The notes: generated by a model not told the origin, from the sequence alone. A stretch of 64,000 nt of DNA from Pseudidiomarina planktonica (GCF_900177775.1 NZ_FXWH01000001.1:992001-1056000), one strand, 5' to 3'. Counted from the stretch's first letter, positions 1 through 9,873 are shown. Program-made: numbers and translations.

Positions 1-909
1 TTGCGGTGCGGTAGCGCCTACCGGAATAGTCCAGGCACGCACTTCTTTCACGCCAGCAGTGAAGTAGGTTTGCAAGTTCAGCAATTCATAACCACCGCGA
101 ATAACGCGGTTCAAGCCAGGCTCAGTTAAGCCCAGGTCAGCCATGAATTCTTCTCGCTCGCTGTCATCAAGCTCAGCAATTTCGGCTTCGATTTCTGCAC
201 ACACAGGTACCACAATAGCGTTCTCGGTAGAGGCTATTTCGCGAACCTTGTCCAGGTAAGGATTGTTTTCAAAGCCATCGTCATTCACGTTGGCAATATA
301 CATGGTTGGCTTCAAGGTCAGCAGGTTGTACGAGCGAATAGTCGCACGTTCATCCGGGGTAAGCGTTACGGAGCGAGCCATGTGGCCTTCTTCCAACGCT
401 GGTTGCAGCTTTTCCAGTACTTTAATTTCAGCCGCTGCTTGTTTGTCACCACCTTTGGCTTTTTTGCCCAGGCGATGCAGTGATTTCTCAACGCTGTCTA
501 AATCGGCTAACGCCAATTCAGTATTGATAGTGTCAATGTCTTCAGCCGGGTCAACTTTACCGGCAACGTGCACAATATTGTCGTTTTCAAAACAACGAAC
601 AACGTGACCAATAGCATCGGTTTCACGAATGTTTGCCAGGAACTGGTTACCCAGACCTTCACCCTTCGAGGCGCCTTTTACCAGGCCGGCAATGTCCACA
701 AATTCCATGCTGGTTGGTACGATGCGCTGCGGGTTAACAATGTCAGCTAACTGTTGTAAGCGTTCGTCAGGAACAGGAACCACACCCGTATTAGGTTCAA
801 TGGTGCAAAATGGAAAGTTTGCCGCTTCAATACCGGCCTTGGTTAAGGCGTTGAAGAGGGTAGATTTGCCAACGTTGGGTAAGCCTACGATGCCACATTT
901 GAATCCCAT
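1..909 (-). CDS. ychF: Ribosome-binding ATPase YchF (3' end cut by window edge)
   Basis: This is an Obg-like P-loop ATPase of the YchF/OLA1 family, which binds ribosomes and prefers ATP to GTP. The reading frame starts at the ATG complementary to 907-909 and stays open for 303 codons to the window edge, so about 60 C-terminal residues are missing. The N-terminus reads [17 protein letters not shown], with the P-loop GLPNVGKS at residues 9-16. The visible end reads [14 protein letters not shown], which belongs to the C-terminal TGS domain. It lies 24 bases downstream of pth, the same neighbour as in E. coli, and is probably co-transcribed with it. The identification is firm; only the missing end is unknown. 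Confidence 0.96.
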   Translation of the reverse strand, partial: MGFKCGIVGLPNVGKSTLFNALTKAGIEAANFPFCTIEPNTGVVPVPDERLQQLADIVNPQRIVPTSMEFVDIAGLVKGASKGEGLGNQFLANIRETDAIGHVVRCFENDNIVHVAGKVDPAEDIDTINTELALADLDSVEKSLHRLGKKAKGGDKQAAAEIKVLEKLQPALEEGHMARSVTLTPDERATIRSYNLLTLKPTMYIANVNDDGFENNPYLDKVREIASTENAIVVPVCAEIEAEIAELDDSEREEFMADLGLTEPGLNRVIRGGYELLNLQTYFTAGVKEVRAWTIPVGATAPQ

Positions 910-933
910 ACTATTACTCTCTTGTTAGTTCTG

Positions 934-1521
934 TCAGGTGGTTGCCTTGAAGCTATGCAGGCGCTGTTGTGCGGCGGTTAAGCCGTCTTTGAATAACAGG
1001 TCAATACTACGGCAAGCTTCATCAATAGTGCTGTCGAGTAATTCTTGTTCGGCAGCAGGTGCTTTACCCAGTACAAAACCTGTTACTTTTGATTTGTGCC
1101 CCGGGTGCCCAATACCAATGCGTAAGCGCATAAAGTCAGGCGTTCCCAAACAGGCGATAGTACTCTTAATACCATTGTGACCACCCGCGCCACCACCGAG
1201 TTTAAATTTGGCAGTTCCTGGCGGTAAATCCAGTTCGTCGTATGCCACTAACACTTCTGCCGGCTCAATTTTATAAAAATTAGCCATGGCTGCGATAGCT
1301 TTGCCGCTATTGTTCATGAAGGTTGTAGGAACGAGTAACCGAACATCCAGCGCACCTTGTTGAATGCGTGCCGTCAGGCCATAAAACTTGGTTTCTGGGG
1401 TTAGGGTAAGTTGGTATTGCCGTGCTAGTTCGTTAACCAGCCAGGCGCCAGCATTGTGCCGGGTTGAAGCGTAGTCGGGGCCTGGATTTCCCAGGCCCAC
1501 GATCAAACGAGGTGTTGTCAT
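934..1521 (-). CDS. pth: Peptidyl-tRNA hydrolase
   Basis: Pth cleaves the ester bond of peptidyl-tRNA released from stalled ribosomes and so recycles tRNA in the cytoplasm. The 195-residue protein has the usual family length. It opens with [20 protein letters not shown], which contains the catalytic His of the RHNAG motif, and it has the FMNNSG and [12 protein letters not shown] substrate-binding motifs. The ATG complementary to 1519-1521 is the only sensible start. The gene sits 8 bases downstream of rplY and 24 bases upstream of ychF, so the three form a likely translation-related operon. Confidence 0.96.
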   Translation of the reverse strand: MTTPRLIVGLGNPGPDYASTRHNAGAWLVNELARQYQLTLTPETKFYGLTARIQQGALDVRLLVPTTFMNNSGKAIAAMANFYKIEPAEVLVAYDELDLPPGTAKFKLGGGAGGHNGIKSTIACLGTPDFMRLRIGIGHPGHKSKVTGFVLGKAPAAEQELLDSTIDEACRSIDLLFKDGLTAAQQRLHSFKATT

Positions 1522-1529
1522 AACAACAC

Positions 1530-2219
1530 TTATTCGCCGTCTTTCTCTTCTTTATCTGAACCTTTGTCAGAAGCAGCAGGTACGTCGCCAGCATCAACTT
1601 CTTCGTCAGTTTCAGTTTCGTCTTCTTCTTTTTGCAGACGTGGTGCAACAATAGACACAACCGCTTGGTCGTGGTCTTCACCTTTGTGCAATTCCATCAG
1701 CTCAACGCCTTTCGGTAATTGCAGGTCGGTTAAGTGCAGGTTTTCACCTAACGCTAAGTTAGCTACGTCAACTTCCAGGTATTCTGGTAAGTCTTTCGGC
1801 AAACACTCAACTTCAACGTCGTTCAGGTGATGCACAACAACACCGCCTTCGTCTTTCACGCCTTTCGCAGTTTCTTCATTTAAGAAGTGCAATGGAATGT
1901 GCGTGTGTAACTTCTGACCTTTTTCTACACGTTGGAAGTCAAGGTGAGTCAGTTTTGGCTTGTAAGGGTGACGTTGGATGTCTTTCAAAATAGCCTGGTG
2001 CTTCTTACCATCAATGATCAGAGTCAGGATGTGTGAGTAGAAGCCTTCGTAATCAGCCATGTTGTTAACTTTGTTATGATCCAAAGTCAGCGCTACCGCT
2101 TCTTTCTTACCGCCATATAAAATCGCAGGCACTTTTTCCGCACGACGCAGGCGGCGGCTCGCACCTTTCCCTGAATCGGTACGCAGTTCTGCGTGAATAT
2201 CGTATTCGAATGTAGACAT
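1530..2219 (-). CDS. rplY: Large-subunit ribosomal protein bL25, long CTC/TL5 form
   Basis: This protein binds 5S rRNA in the large ribosomal subunit. It is 229 residues long, against about 94 in E. coli, because it has the general-stress CTC form: an N-terminal L25 domain (about residues 5-95, with [21 protein letters not shown] near the start) followed by a TL5-type beta domain (about 100-190). The last 40 or so residues are strongly acidic, rich in Glu and Asp (for example [15 protein letters not shown]), and probably disordered. In E. coli ychH occupies the slot between pth and prs; here rplY does. The family call is firm; the role of the acidic tail is unknown. Confidence 0.94.
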   Translation of the reverse strand: MSTFEYDIHAELRTDSGKGASRRLRRAEKVPAILYGGKKEAVALTLDHNKVNNMADYEGFYSHILTLIIDGKKHQAILKDIQRHPYKPKLTHLDFQRVEKGQKLHTHIPLHFLNEETAKGVKDEGGVVVHHLNDVEVECLPKDLPEYLEVDVANLALGENLHLTDLQLPKGVELMELHKGEDHDQAVVSIVAPRLQKEEDETETDEEVDAGDVPAASDKGSDKEEKDGE

Positions 2220-2305
2220 AATAATAGTCTCTCAAGTAGTGAAATAGTGTGTTCGTTATTCGCGACCAAATACCGAACATGAACCTCGTTATTCGAGGGC
2301 GCGGA

Positions 2306-2335
2306 ATAGTAGCATTTAAAGTAGGGTAAAGGCAA
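2306..2335 (-). promoter_or_regulatory. Candidate sigma-70 promoter for rplY-pth-ychF
   Basis: Read on the minus strand, TTGCCT (complement of 2330-2335) and TACTAT (complement of 2306-2311) are separated by 18 bases. They resemble a -35/-10 pair and lie about 90 bases upstream of rplY, just after the prs terminator. The match is moderate and was found by eye. Confidence 0.35.
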
Positions 2336-2373
2336 TGGAATAAGCGGGGTTGTGAAGAAAATCCAGCGCCATC

Positions 2374-2399
2374 AAAAAAGCCCGCAAGCGGGCTTTTTA
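2374..2399 (-). terminator. Rho-independent terminator after prs
   Basis: AAAAAGCCCGC (2375-2385) and GCGGGCTTTTT (2388-2398) form a perfect 11-base inverted repeat with a G/C-rich core and flanking A and T runs. On the minus strand it ends in a T run, as expected for an intrinsic terminator 35 bases past the prs stop codon. Its symmetry means it could also stop plus-strand transcription. Confidence 0.85.
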
Positions 2400-2432
2400 T
2401 GTGTTTGCATAAATACCTGAGTAGTTTAGGTA

Positions 2433-3380
2433 TTAATATTCAAACATGGCCGAAATAGATTCTTCGTTACTAACCCGACGTAGTGCTTCAGAAAGCATGC
2501 CACTTAAGGTTAACTGGTGCACTTTCGGACAAGCTTTCATATCCGGGTGCAGTGGTATGCTGTCGGTTACAACTACTTGGTCGATATCTGAATTGGTAAT
2601 ATTTTTCACCGCATCGCCAGAGAATACCGGATGCGTGGCGTAAGCAAAAACGCGCTTGGCACCGTGTTCTTTCAGCGCTGCTGCGGCTTTACACAAGGTG
2701 CCGCCGGTATCAATCATGTCATCTACGATAATGCAGTCACGACCCTGAACATCACCAATTATATGCATAACCTGTGATTCATTGGCTTGCGGACGACGTT
2801 TATCAATAATGGCTAAATCAATGTCGTTCAGCAGTTTGGCAATGGCGCGTGCGCGCACAACACCACCAATATCTGGTGATACCACAACTGGGTTGTCATA
2901 ATTCTGCTGACGCATGTGCTCAAGTAATACTGGGCTGCCGAATACGTTGTCTACTGGCACGTCGAAAAAGCCCTGAATTTGTTCAGCGTGCAAATCAACG
3001 GTTAGTACGCGGTCAACGCCCACACTTGATAAGAAGTCGGCGACTACTTTCGAGGTGATTGGTACCCGTGCTGAGCGAACCCGGCGATCCTGGCGGGCAT
3101 AACCAAAGTATGGAATAACTGCCGTAATACGGCCAGCAGAGGCGCGTCGCAGTGCATCAACCATAACAATAAGTTCCATCAGGTTGTCATTGGTAGGGGC
3201 GCAGGTTGACTGAATAATAAAAACGTCTGATCCACGTACGTTTTCGTTAATCATGACATTGATTTCGCCGTCGCTGAAGCGACCAACTTCGGCCTCTCCT
3301 AACTTGATATACAGGCGGTCGGCAATTTTTCGGGCAAGTTCTGGCGTGGCGTTGCCAGCGAATAGCTTCATGTCAGGCAC
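2433..3380 (-). CDS. prs: Ribose-phosphate pyrophosphokinase (PRPP synthetase)
   Basis: Prs makes 5-phosphoribosyl-1-pyrophosphate from ribose-5-phosphate and ATP for nucleotide, histidine, tryptophan and NAD synthesis. The protein has 315 residues, the same as E. coli, and is almost collinear with it. Motifs include [16 protein letters not shown] near residue 36, the [20 protein letters not shown] segment near 90-110, and the PRPP-binding loop [14 protein letters not shown] near 215-228. The start is a GTG (complement of 3378-3380) giving [10 protein letters not shown], the same non-ATG arrangement as E. coli. It follows ispE by one base and ends before a strong terminator. Confidence 0.97.
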   Translation of the reverse strand: MPDMKLFAGNATPELARKIADRLYIKLGEAEVGRFSDGEINVMINENVRGSDVFIIQSTCAPTNDNLMELIVMVDALRRASAGRITAVIPYFGYARQDRRVRSARVPITSKVVADFLSSVGVDRVLTVDLHAEQIQGFFDVPVDNVFGSPVLLEHMRQQNYDNPVVVSPDIGGVVRARAIAKLLNDIDLAIIDKRRPQANESQVMHIIGDVQGRDCIIVDDMIDTGGTLCKAAAALKEHGAKRVFAYATHPVFSGDAVKNITNSDIDQVVVTDSIPLHPDMKACPKVHQLTLSGMLSEALRRVSNEESISAMFEY

Positions 3381-3381
3381 A

Positions 3382-4269
3382 CTAAACCTCGGGTCTGGTT
3401 GTGGGTTTGCTCTGCATGGCCAGTTCTAATTCAGAACCGACCGGAGACTGATTTAAGCCGCGAGCAACGAACCCATTCCAGTTTGGAGGGAGTTGCGTTA
3501 AGGCTTGCATGGCTTCAGTTTGGCTGGTGAAACAACCGAACACACAGGCACCTGTGCCGGTTAACCGAGCCGGAGCGTATTCTAGCAACCACGCGATAGC
3601 CTTGGCAACTTCGGGGTGAAGTTTACTGACCAGTTGCTGACAATCATTACGGGTGTTGTGCAGGTTCCAGTCGTGCAACTGCAGTGCTTTGGTTTGCCGC
3701 GGCAGTTGTGGATGTTGGAACACTTCCGCTGTACTTACATGCACTTGCGGGTGAATAACTAAATACCAGTAGGGCTCTGGGTTCACCGGCTGTAAGCGCT
3801 CGCCAATACCTTCAGCAAAAGCGGCCTGGCCAAATAAAAATACCGGAACGTCGGCACCAAGCGCTAAACCCAGTTCGGCCACTTCAGCGTCACTAATAGC
3901 TAACTGCCACAGTTGACGTAGCGCAAGCAAGGTTGAAGCCGCATCAGACGAACCGCCGCCCAGGCCACCACCCATTGGAATACGTTTTTCCAATCGAATA
4001 GCCACTCCGGGTAAGGGCTGGTTATGCCATTGTTGCAGTGCCCGTGCAGCTTTATAGATTAAATTATCCGTTGGGGCGACGTCGGCAGGGCTATCCAGCA
4101 AGCGGATTTCATTCACAGTAGGCGTTAAGCTGAAATGCAGCGTATCGCTGAAATCCAGAAACTGAAACACGGTTTGCAGTTCGTGGTAACCGTTGTCGCG
4201 GCGGCCCAGAATATGGAGGAATAAATTAAGTTTTGCAGGCGCAGAAACTGTTAGTTGAGCGGCGTCCAT
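3382..4269 (-). CDS. ispE: 4-diphosphocytidyl-2-C-methyl-D-erythritol kinase
   Basis: IspE phosphorylates the 2-hydroxyl of CDP-methylerythritol in the non-mevalonate isoprenoid pathway. It is a GHMP-family kinase of 295 residues. [20 protein letters not shown] lies near residues 11-30, the ATP-binding glycine motif [15 protein letters not shown] near 95-110, and a C-terminal [10 protein letters not shown] motif near 235. Its start overlaps the end of lolB by 19 bases and its stop is one base from prs, so lolB-ispE-prs is probably one operon, as in E. coli. Confidence 0.95.
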   Translation of the reverse strand: MDAAQLTVSAPAKLNLFLHILGRRDNGYHELQTVFQFLDFSDTLHFSLTPTVNEIRLLDSPADVAPTDNLIYKAARALQQWHNQPLPGVAIRLEKRIPMGGGLGGGSSDAASTLLALRQLWQLAISDAEVAELGLALGADVPVFLFGQAAFAEGIGERLQPVNPEPYWYLVIHPQVHVSTAEVFQHPQLPRQTKALQLHDWNLHNTRNDCQQLVSKLHPEVAKAIAWLLEYAPARLTGTGACVFGCFTSQTEAMQALTQLPPNWNGFVARGLNQSPVGSELELAMQSKPTTRPEV

Positions 4270-4880
4270 GTTGAAATCCTTAGCCTGACTAAATATTCAT
4301 TCGAAGTAAGCTCTACTTGGTGTGGTAACAATACATTCTTTTCGTTTAACTGCACCGATTCATAAGTCAGAAACTTCACCTGCCATTGTTGTAGGTCGGC
4401 TGCTACCACAAAGTCAGCAACTGTCCCGTCGGCTAAATAGCGAATTTGTTCACTACTGGCAGGTAAGGCGCCAATAACGGTTTGCTGCAACAACTTCACC
4501 GGCAGCGGTAAATTTAGCCGCTGCTCAAGCAAGGTAGTAATGTCGCTCGCCCACAATGGTTCTTCACCATCACGTTGCAGCACAGCGCCGCTGGGGTCAG
4601 CTGTTAAGGTAGCCAGCGTGCCTTTTAACGGATGCGAGAAGCGTAACTGAGTTGCGTTGGGTTGATGTTGCCAGCGCAAATATACGGCGTGGCGTTCATC
4701 TATTTTGCGCTCAAACACCGCAATTTGCCCGTCTAACTGCCATGCGGTCAAAGTTGCCAGTTGTGCCTGGTGCGCCCGCGCTTGTGCCGAAGCTGTGGCG
4801 GTGGTGTTGCGATCTGGTGGTGCACTGGCACAGCCAGCAACCACAGCGCAAATAACACTTATAAGTAGAATTCGTAGCAT
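4251..4880 (-). CDS. lolB: Outer-membrane lipoprotein receptor LolB
   Basis: LolB accepts lipoproteins from the periplasmic carrier LolA and inserts them into the outer membrane. The 209-residue precursor has a lipoprotein signal (MLRILLISVICAVVAGC) with a lipobox and Cys17 as the predicted lipidated residue. The mature part has the LolB-like LTAWQLDGQIAVF start and FSHPLKGTLATL segment. It is the first gene of the minus-strand lolB-ispE-prs cluster and diverges from hemA, which is the E. coli order. Family divergence is high for LolB, so position supports the call as much as sequence. Confidence 0.9.
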   Translation of the reverse strand: MLRILLISVICAVVAGCASAPPDRNTTATASAQARAHQAQLATLTAWQLDGQIAVFERKIDERHAVYLRWQHQPNATQLRFSHPLKGTLATLTADPSGAVLQRDGEEPLWASDITTLLEQRLNLPLPVKLLQQTVIGALPASSEQIRYLADGTVADFVVAADLQQWQVKFLTYESVQLNEKNVLLPHQVELTSNEYLVRLRISTWTPLN

Positions 4881-5051
4881 GAGTTAGTAACGTATTCCCT
4901 GTAATAGACCCGCCATAGACTACCCGTTGTTGCGGCCGAGGTGAAGTAATAAGCATGCGGCTGACACTGCGTGAATGCTTTTCTTAACCTGAGCTTTGAC
5001 GTACAATTAGCGCCGTTTTCTTGTCTGTACAGGCTGTTCAATCACGCATTT

Positions 5052-6305
5052 ATGACTATCTTTGCCGTTGGCGTTAACCATACTACTGCTTCTGTTGACC
5101 TGCGTGAGCGCATTGCGTTCACCCCGGAGCAACTGGAATTAGCTCTGCCGGCGCTGCAGCAGCTTGGCGGTGTCAACGAGGCGGTGATTGTGTCTACCTG
5201 CAATCGCACTGAGGTTTACTATCAGGGCGATGCCTCAACAGATCTCATTTTAGGATGGATGGCCGGCTATCATCGGCTGTCGCTGGAACAGCTTCGTCAG
5301 CACGTGTATGCCCTGAGCGATGAGCAAGCTATTGGTCACCTAATGAAAGTGGCCAGTGGGCTAGACTCACTAGTGCTGGGCGAGCCACAAATTCTGGGTC
5401 AGGTGAAGCAAGCTTATCAGTTTGCCAAACGCCATGCCGCGCTGGGCGGTATTCTTGAACGTTTATTTCAAAAAACCTTTGGCGTGGCCAAAACCGTTCG
5501 CACTGAAACCGGTGTTGGTCAAAACGCCGTGTCGGTGGCTTTTGCTGCGGTAAATCTGGCCCGTCACATTTTTGCCGATTTAGGCAAAGCGAACGTACTG
5601 CTGGTGGGTGCCGGCGACACGGCTGAACTAGCCGCTCAGCATTTGCGCGAGCAAGGTATTGAACGACTCATGGTAGCCAACCGAACGCTGCAACGAGCAC
5701 AGGATTTAGCGCAGAAGTTTGCCGGCGAAGCTCATGGTTTGGCGGAATTGCCTGAGTTGCTCTATCAGGCTGATATTGTAATTAGCTCTACTGCCAGTAC
5801 TTTACCTATTATTGGTAAGGGCCTGGTGGAAACCGCATTGAAGAAGCGCAAGCACCGGCCCATGCTATTTATTGATTTGGCCGTGCCGCGTGATATAGAA
5901 GAACAAGTGAATGAGCTCGACGACGCTTACTTGTATACGGTGGATGATTTACAGGGAATTATTACCGAAAATATTCGCAACCGTGAGCAAGCAGCTGCCG
6001 AGGGCGAGCAAATTATTGCCGGGCAAACCGCAAGCTTCATGAGCTGGTTACGGTCGCTGAACAACGTGGACATGATCCGCGATTATCGCAGCTACAACCA
6101 AAGCCTGATTGATGAGCAGCTCAGTAAAGCCATGGCTCAATTAGAGGCTGGTAAAGAGCCTGCGGACGCATTGCGGGAATTTGCCACTAAACTAACTAAA
6201 CAGCTATTGCATGAGCCAACTCAGGCCATGCGTAAAGCCGGTGCGGAAGGCGACATTGCGGCATTGGCCGCGTACCAGAAACTTTATAAGCAACAATCAG
6301 AATAA
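5052..6305 (+). CDS. hemA: Glutamyl-tRNA reductase
   Basis: HemA reduces glutamyl-tRNA(Glu) with NADPH to glutamate-1-semialdehyde, the first committed step of C5-pathway haem synthesis. The start is placed at ATG 5052 (MTIFAVGVNHTTAS). The frame is open further upstream to 4971, but from 5052 the catalytic Cys of STCNRTE falls at residue 50, exactly as in characterised enzymes. The protein is then 417 residues. SGLDSLVLGEPQILGQVK near 100 and the nucleotide-binding NVLLVGAGDTAELAA near 180 are typical. It heads the hemA-prfA-prmC cluster, 15 bases before prfA, and diverges from lolB. Confidence 0.95.
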   Translation: MTIFAVGVNHTTASVDLRERIAFTPEQLELALPALQQLGGVNEAVIVSTCNRTEVYYQGDASTDLILGWMAGYHRLSLEQLRQHVYALSDEQAIGHLMKVASGLDSLVLGEPQILGQVKQAYQFAKRHAALGGILERLFQKTFGVAKTVRTETGVGQNAVSVAFAAVNLARHIFADLGKANVLLVGAGDTAELAAQHLREQGIERLMVANRTLQRAQDLAQKFAGEAHGLAELPELLYQADIVISSTASTLPIIGKGLVETALKKRKHRPMLFIDLAVPRDIEEQVNELDDAYLYTVDDLQGIITENIRNREQAAAEGEQIIAGQTASFMSWLRSLNNVDMIRDYRSYNQSLIDEQLSKAMAQLEAGKEPADALREFATKLTKQLLHEPTQAMRKAGAEGDIAALAAYQKLYKQQSE

Positions 6306-6320
6306 GGTTACAGATTCGGT

Positions 6321-7406
6321 ATGAATCCATCGATTGAACGCAAGCTGGAAGGATTATTAGAACGCTATCAGGAAGTGCAGCACCTGTTGGGTGATGCCAG
6401 CGTCATTCAGGATCAAAACAGATTCCGGGCGCTGTCGCGTGAATACTCTCAATTGGAAGAGGTAGCGGCCTGCTTTACTCGCTTTCAACAAGCGCAAGAG
6501 AACGCCGAAGCTGCGCGTGAAATGCTACAGGAAGACGATGCTGAAATGCGGGCTATGGCGGAAGACGAACTCGCTGGTGCTGAACAGGAGCAGGAAGAGC
6601 TAACGTCACAGTTACAAATTTTACTGTTGCCCAAAGACCCGAACGATGACCGCGCTTGCTATGTTGAAATTCGCGCCGGTGCGGGTGGCGATGAAGCCGC
6701 TATTTTTGCTGGTGATTTATTCCGTATGTATAGCCGCTATGCAGAAAACCGTGGCTGGCGCGTGGAAATAGTCAGCTCCAGCGATGGCGAGCACGGCGGC
6801 TACAAAGAAATTATTGCTCATGTGAGCGGCCAGGGTGCTTATGGGCGCATGAAGTTTGAATCGGGCGGACACCGGGTGCAGCGGGTTCCTGAAACTGAAT
6901 CACAAGGGCGCGTACATACGTCGGCCTGTACCGTAGCTGTGCTTCCTGAAGTTCCGGAAGCTGAAGCTATTGAAATTAACCCGGCTGACTTGCGTGTTGA
7001 TACGTATCGCGCGTCGGGTGCTGGTGGTCAGCACGTGAATAAAACTGATTCGGCGATTCGTATTACCCACGTACCCAGCGGCATTATTGTTGAATGTCAG
7101 GATGAACGCTCACAGCATAAAAACCGCGCCAAGGCGATGTCGGTACTGCAGGCTCGTTTGCAACAGCAGCAGGATGACAAGCGTGAAGCTGAAGAACAAA
7201 GCACGCGACGTAACTTAGTGGGTAGCGGCGATCGTTCTGAGCGAATCCGAACTTACAACTACCCGCAGTCACGGGTAAGTGACCATCGCATTAACTTAAC
7301 TTTATATCGCTTAGACGAAGTGTTGGCCGGGTCACTGGACCTCATTCTGGAAGCCATTATTCAGGAACATCAGGCTGACCAATTGGCAGCGCTGTCTGAG
7401 AATTAA
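6321..7406 (+). CDS. prfA: Peptide chain release factor 1
   Basis: RF1 recognises UAG and UAA stop codons and triggers hydrolysis of peptidyl-tRNA. The 361-residue protein has the usual length. [12 protein letters not shown] lies near residue 115, the catalytic GGQ motif at about residues 235-237 within [15 protein letters not shown], and [15 protein letters not shown] just after. The Gln of GGQ is the target of PrmC, whose gene follows 12 bases later. The stop-codon-reading tripeptide region was not verified residue by residue. Confidence 0.97.
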   Translation: MNPSIERKLEGLLERYQEVQHLLGDASVIQDQNRFRALSREYSQLEEVAACFTRFQQAQENAEAAREMLQEDDAEMRAMAEDELAGAEQEQEELTSQLQILLLPKDPNDDRACYVEIRAGAGGDEAAIFAGDLFRMYSRYAENRGWRVEIVSSSDGEHGGYKEIIAHVSGQGAYGRMKFESGGHRVQRVPETESQGRVHTSACTVAVLPEVPEAEAIEINPADLRVDTYRASGAGGQHVNKTDSAIRITHVPSGIIVECQDERSQHKNRAKAMSVLQARLQQQQDDKREAEEQSTRRNLVGSGDRSERIRTYNYPQSRVSDHRINLTLYRLDEVLAGSLDLILEAIIQEHQADQLAALSEN

Positions 7407-7418
7407 TCTGAACCGAGT

Positions 7419-8279
7419 GTGTATTTGACGGAAAATGACATCAGCATAGCTGAGTTGCTCGAGCATGCGAGCCAGCAGTTACAAAGCTCAGGAAGTGCCA
7501 GGCTAGATGCCGAGGTACTACTGGGCTTTGTGCTGAAAAAAAGCCGCACCCAGTTACGCACCTGGCCGGAAAAAATAGTAACCGCTGACGAGCAGGAGCA
7601 GTTTTTTAACCTGCTGGAACAGCGCAAGGCAGGTCATCCGGTTGCGCATCTTACCGGCGAACGTGAGTTCTGGTCGTTACCCCTGCAAGTAAACAACAGC
7701 ACCCTCATTCCTCGGCCGGACACTGAAACTTTGGTGGCCGCAGCGCTTGACTTGCAACTTCCAGAACAAGCCGAAGTGCTGGATTTAGGCACAGGAACAG
7801 GTGCTATTGCACTGGCGATAAAATCTGAACGCCACCACTTTCAAGTAACCGCTGTTGATAAGTCTGCTGCTGCGGTAGCGCTGGCGAAAGAGAATAGTGC
7901 CCGCCTGCAATTGCCAATTACCGTACTGGAAAGTAATTGGTTTAGTGCGCTGGAAGCGGAAGCACGGTTTGATTTGATTGTGTCGAACCCACCTTATATT
8001 GACGCTGAGGATGAGCATTTAAGCCGTGGTGATGTGCGTTTCGAACCGCATAGCGCCTTGGTTGCCCAGGCGTCCGGGCTGGCCGATATTCAGGCAATTA
8101 TTGACTTGTCTCAGCACTATTTAAAGCCCGCTGGCTGGCTGGCAATTGAGCATGGCTGGCAGCAGGCAGAAGCGGTGCGCGATCTTTTCATCAAAAAAGG
8201 TTACAAAAACGTTAGTAGTCTGGCAGATTATGCTAATGTTGATCGTGTGACTATAGGGCGATTTTCCACAGCGCACTAA
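7419..8279 (+). CDS. prmC: Release-factor glutamine N5-methyltransferase
   Basis: PrmC methylates the GGQ glutamine of RF1 and RF2 using S-adenosylmethionine. The protein has about 286 residues with a helical N-terminal domain, a SAM-binding motif VLDLGTGTGAIALAI near 120, and the catalytic SNPPY motif (LIVSNPPYIDAED) near 190. The start is uncertain: GTG 7419 gives MYLTENDIS and TTG 7425 is an in-frame alternative two codons later. Its position immediately after prfA separates it from the paralogue prmB found at 35043. Confidence 0.94.
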   Translation: MYLTENDISIAELLEHASQQLQSSGSARLDAEVLLGFVLKKSRTQLRTWPEKIVTADEQEQFFNLLEQRKAGHPVAHLTGEREFWSLPLQVNNSTLIPRPDTETLVAAALDLQLPEQAEVLDLGTGTGAIALAIKSERHHFQVTAVDKSAAAVALAKENSARLQLPITVLESNWFSALEAEARFDLIVSNPPYIDAEDEHLSRGDVRFEPHSALVAQASGLADIQAIIDLSQHYLKPAGWLAIEHGWQQAEAVRDLFIKKGYKNVSSLADYANVDRVTIGRFSTAH

Positions 8280-8290
8280 CCACTTACACC

Positions 8291-8342
8291 AATCGGCGAG
8301 TGGGTAAACAGCGCTTTAAAACGCTGTCGGTTAGTTGCCGAT
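8291..8342 (+). promoter_or_regulatory. Nested stem-loop in leader of the response-regulator gene
   Basis: Two nested inverted repeats fill the gap between prmC and the regulator. The inner pair is ACAGCG (8308-8313) with CGCTGT (8322-8327), eight bases apart. The outer pair is ATCGGC (8292-8297) with GCCGAT (8337-8342). There is no T run after either, so a simple intrinsic terminator is unlikely. It may be a leader structure or a factor-dependent stop; it does not match a riboswitch I recognise. Confidence 0.35.
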
Positions 8343-8370
8343 GATTGTGGTAGAGGAGTGTACCGAGATC

Positions 8371-9867
8371 ATGAACAATCCGTATATGTTTGCCGATGAA
8401 CCGGCAGTACAGGCAAAAAAACTGCCTGAAGACTACTGGAAAGTTCTCATTGTAGATGATGAACCTGAAGTGCATGCTGTTACCAAACTTGCCTTAAGCG
8501 ACTTTAGTTTTCTGGGGCGCGGGCTAAAGTTTTACAGTGCTTATTCTGGTGAAGAAGCGCGGGAGTTAGTGAACGAACACCCTGATGCTGCCATTGTTCT
8601 CTTAGATGTGGTGATGGAAACCGATGATGCCGGTTTACAAGTTGCCCGCTACATTCGTGAAGAAGTACACAACAGATTCCCCCGTATTATTTTGCGTACC
8701 GGCCAGCCAGGTCAGGCTCCCGAGCGCACCGTTATTATTAATTACGATATTAACGACTATAAATCGAAAACCGAATTAACCGCCCAGAAGCTCTTTACCA
8801 CGGTGATGTCCTCGCTACGTTCTTATCGCGACATTATGTCTATTGATCAGAGCCGGCAGGGGCTTGAAAAAGTTATTGCTGCAGCAACCAATTTGTATGC
8901 ATTGCAGAGCATGGAAAGCTTTGTCGATGGCTTAGTGCAGCAATTAAGTTGGGTATTAGGTGGTGCGCGAGAAACTTTTTATGCGGTAGCAGACAGAACT
9001 GGCCGTAGTGACAAATTTGAAGTGAAGGCGGCTTATGGTCGCGACTCCGATGAGGCATTGGGGCAGGCTATCCGCTCGGTGTTACCGCGCGATGCATTGG
9101 CTGAAGTGGATCAGGTAGTGCGGGCACAAAGCGTTTACTATGGTGAAGATTTTGCCCTGGCTTATTGCCGCAGCAATTCTCAGCCGCAGGGGGCCTTGCT
9201 GTTTTTACGTGGTTTTTCAAGAACGCTTACCGAAGACGACAAGCATTTATTACAGCTGTTTGCTGAAAACGTTCAAGTGGCGCACGACAATGTGATTAGT
9301 TGGCAAGACGCCGATCGCTTCCTGGCAACCATGGCCGACGAGTGGATGACCGAGTTAAGCGGTGGTGAATCAGCCAGAGCTAGTAATCCGGTTGCTTCGT
9401 TGGCACACCAATTGAGCGAAGGCGTTAAGCATAAAGATACTACGCATGTGATGGCGGCAACCCGGCTGTATCATCAGGCGGAGGGTATGTTTCAACAGCT
9501 ACAGCAAGAAAATACTGCGGCTACTATCGCAATTTGTCAGCAACGTATTAACCGCTCGTTGCGCGCTTTATCCGAAAGTAAGCACCCGGCTACGCAAATG
9601 GCCTATTTGGCCTTGCGTGAACGGTCTGAACGCTGGGACGGCATGGGTTTGCCAAGCGGTAAGGAAGGCGCCCAAATTGCCATGACCAGCCAAATTATTC
9701 AGTTGGCCGGATTACTGGGGAACTGGTTGCAACAAGAGTTGGGCGAAGACGCAATTCTCGCGCGACTGGATTCAGAGCGGGGGCGTTACTTTGCACCTGA
9801 GTTGCTTGACTATATTCAATCTCACTTTGCCGACTTGGCAACTACTTATAAAAAACAACAGGGCTAA
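8371..9867 (+). CDS. Response regulator: receiver, DUF3369 and degenerate HD-GYP
   Basis: The N-terminus is a CheY-like receiver: KVLIVDDEPEVHAV carries the acidic pocket, and LLDVVMETDD carries the phospho-accepting Asp at residue 79. A DUF3369/GAF-like region (about 160-330) follows. Near residues 415-427 the segment RERSERWDGMGLP matches the HD-GYP signature HHExxDGxGYP, and the following helix (GAQIAMTSQIIQLAGLL) also fits, but the HH pair is lost, GYP reads GLP, and no HD metal pair is visible upstream. It therefore probably does not hydrolyse c-di-GMP and may be a signalling scaffold. ATG 8371 is preferred because GAGGAG lies upstream at 8353; in-frame TTG 8335 and ATG 8341 are alternatives. 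The gene is inserted between prmC and sirB2. Confidence 0.8.
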   Translation: MNNPYMFADEPAVQAKKLPEDYWKVLIVDDEPEVHAVTKLALSDFSFLGRGLKFYSAYSGEEARELVNEHPDAAIVLLDVVMETDDAGLQVARYIREEVHNRFPRIILRTGQPGQAPERTVIINYDINDYKSKTELTAQKLFTTVMSSLRSYRDIMSIDQSRQGLEKVIAAATNLYALQSMESFVDGLVQQLSWVLGGARETFYAVADRTGRSDKFEVKAAYGRDSDEALGQAIRSVLPRDALAEVDQVVRAQSVYYGEDFALAYCRSNSQPQGALLFLRGFSRTLTEDDKHLLQLFAENVQVAHDNVISWQDADRFLATMADEWMTELSGGESARASNPVASLAHQLSEGVKHKDTTHVMAATRLYHQAEGMFQQLQQENTAATIAICQQRINRSLRALSESKHPATQMAYLALRERSERWDGMGLPSGKEGAQIAMTSQIIQLAGLLGNWLQQELGEDAILARLDSERGRYFAPELLDYIQSHFADLATTYKKQQG

Positions 9868-9873
9868 CTAAGC

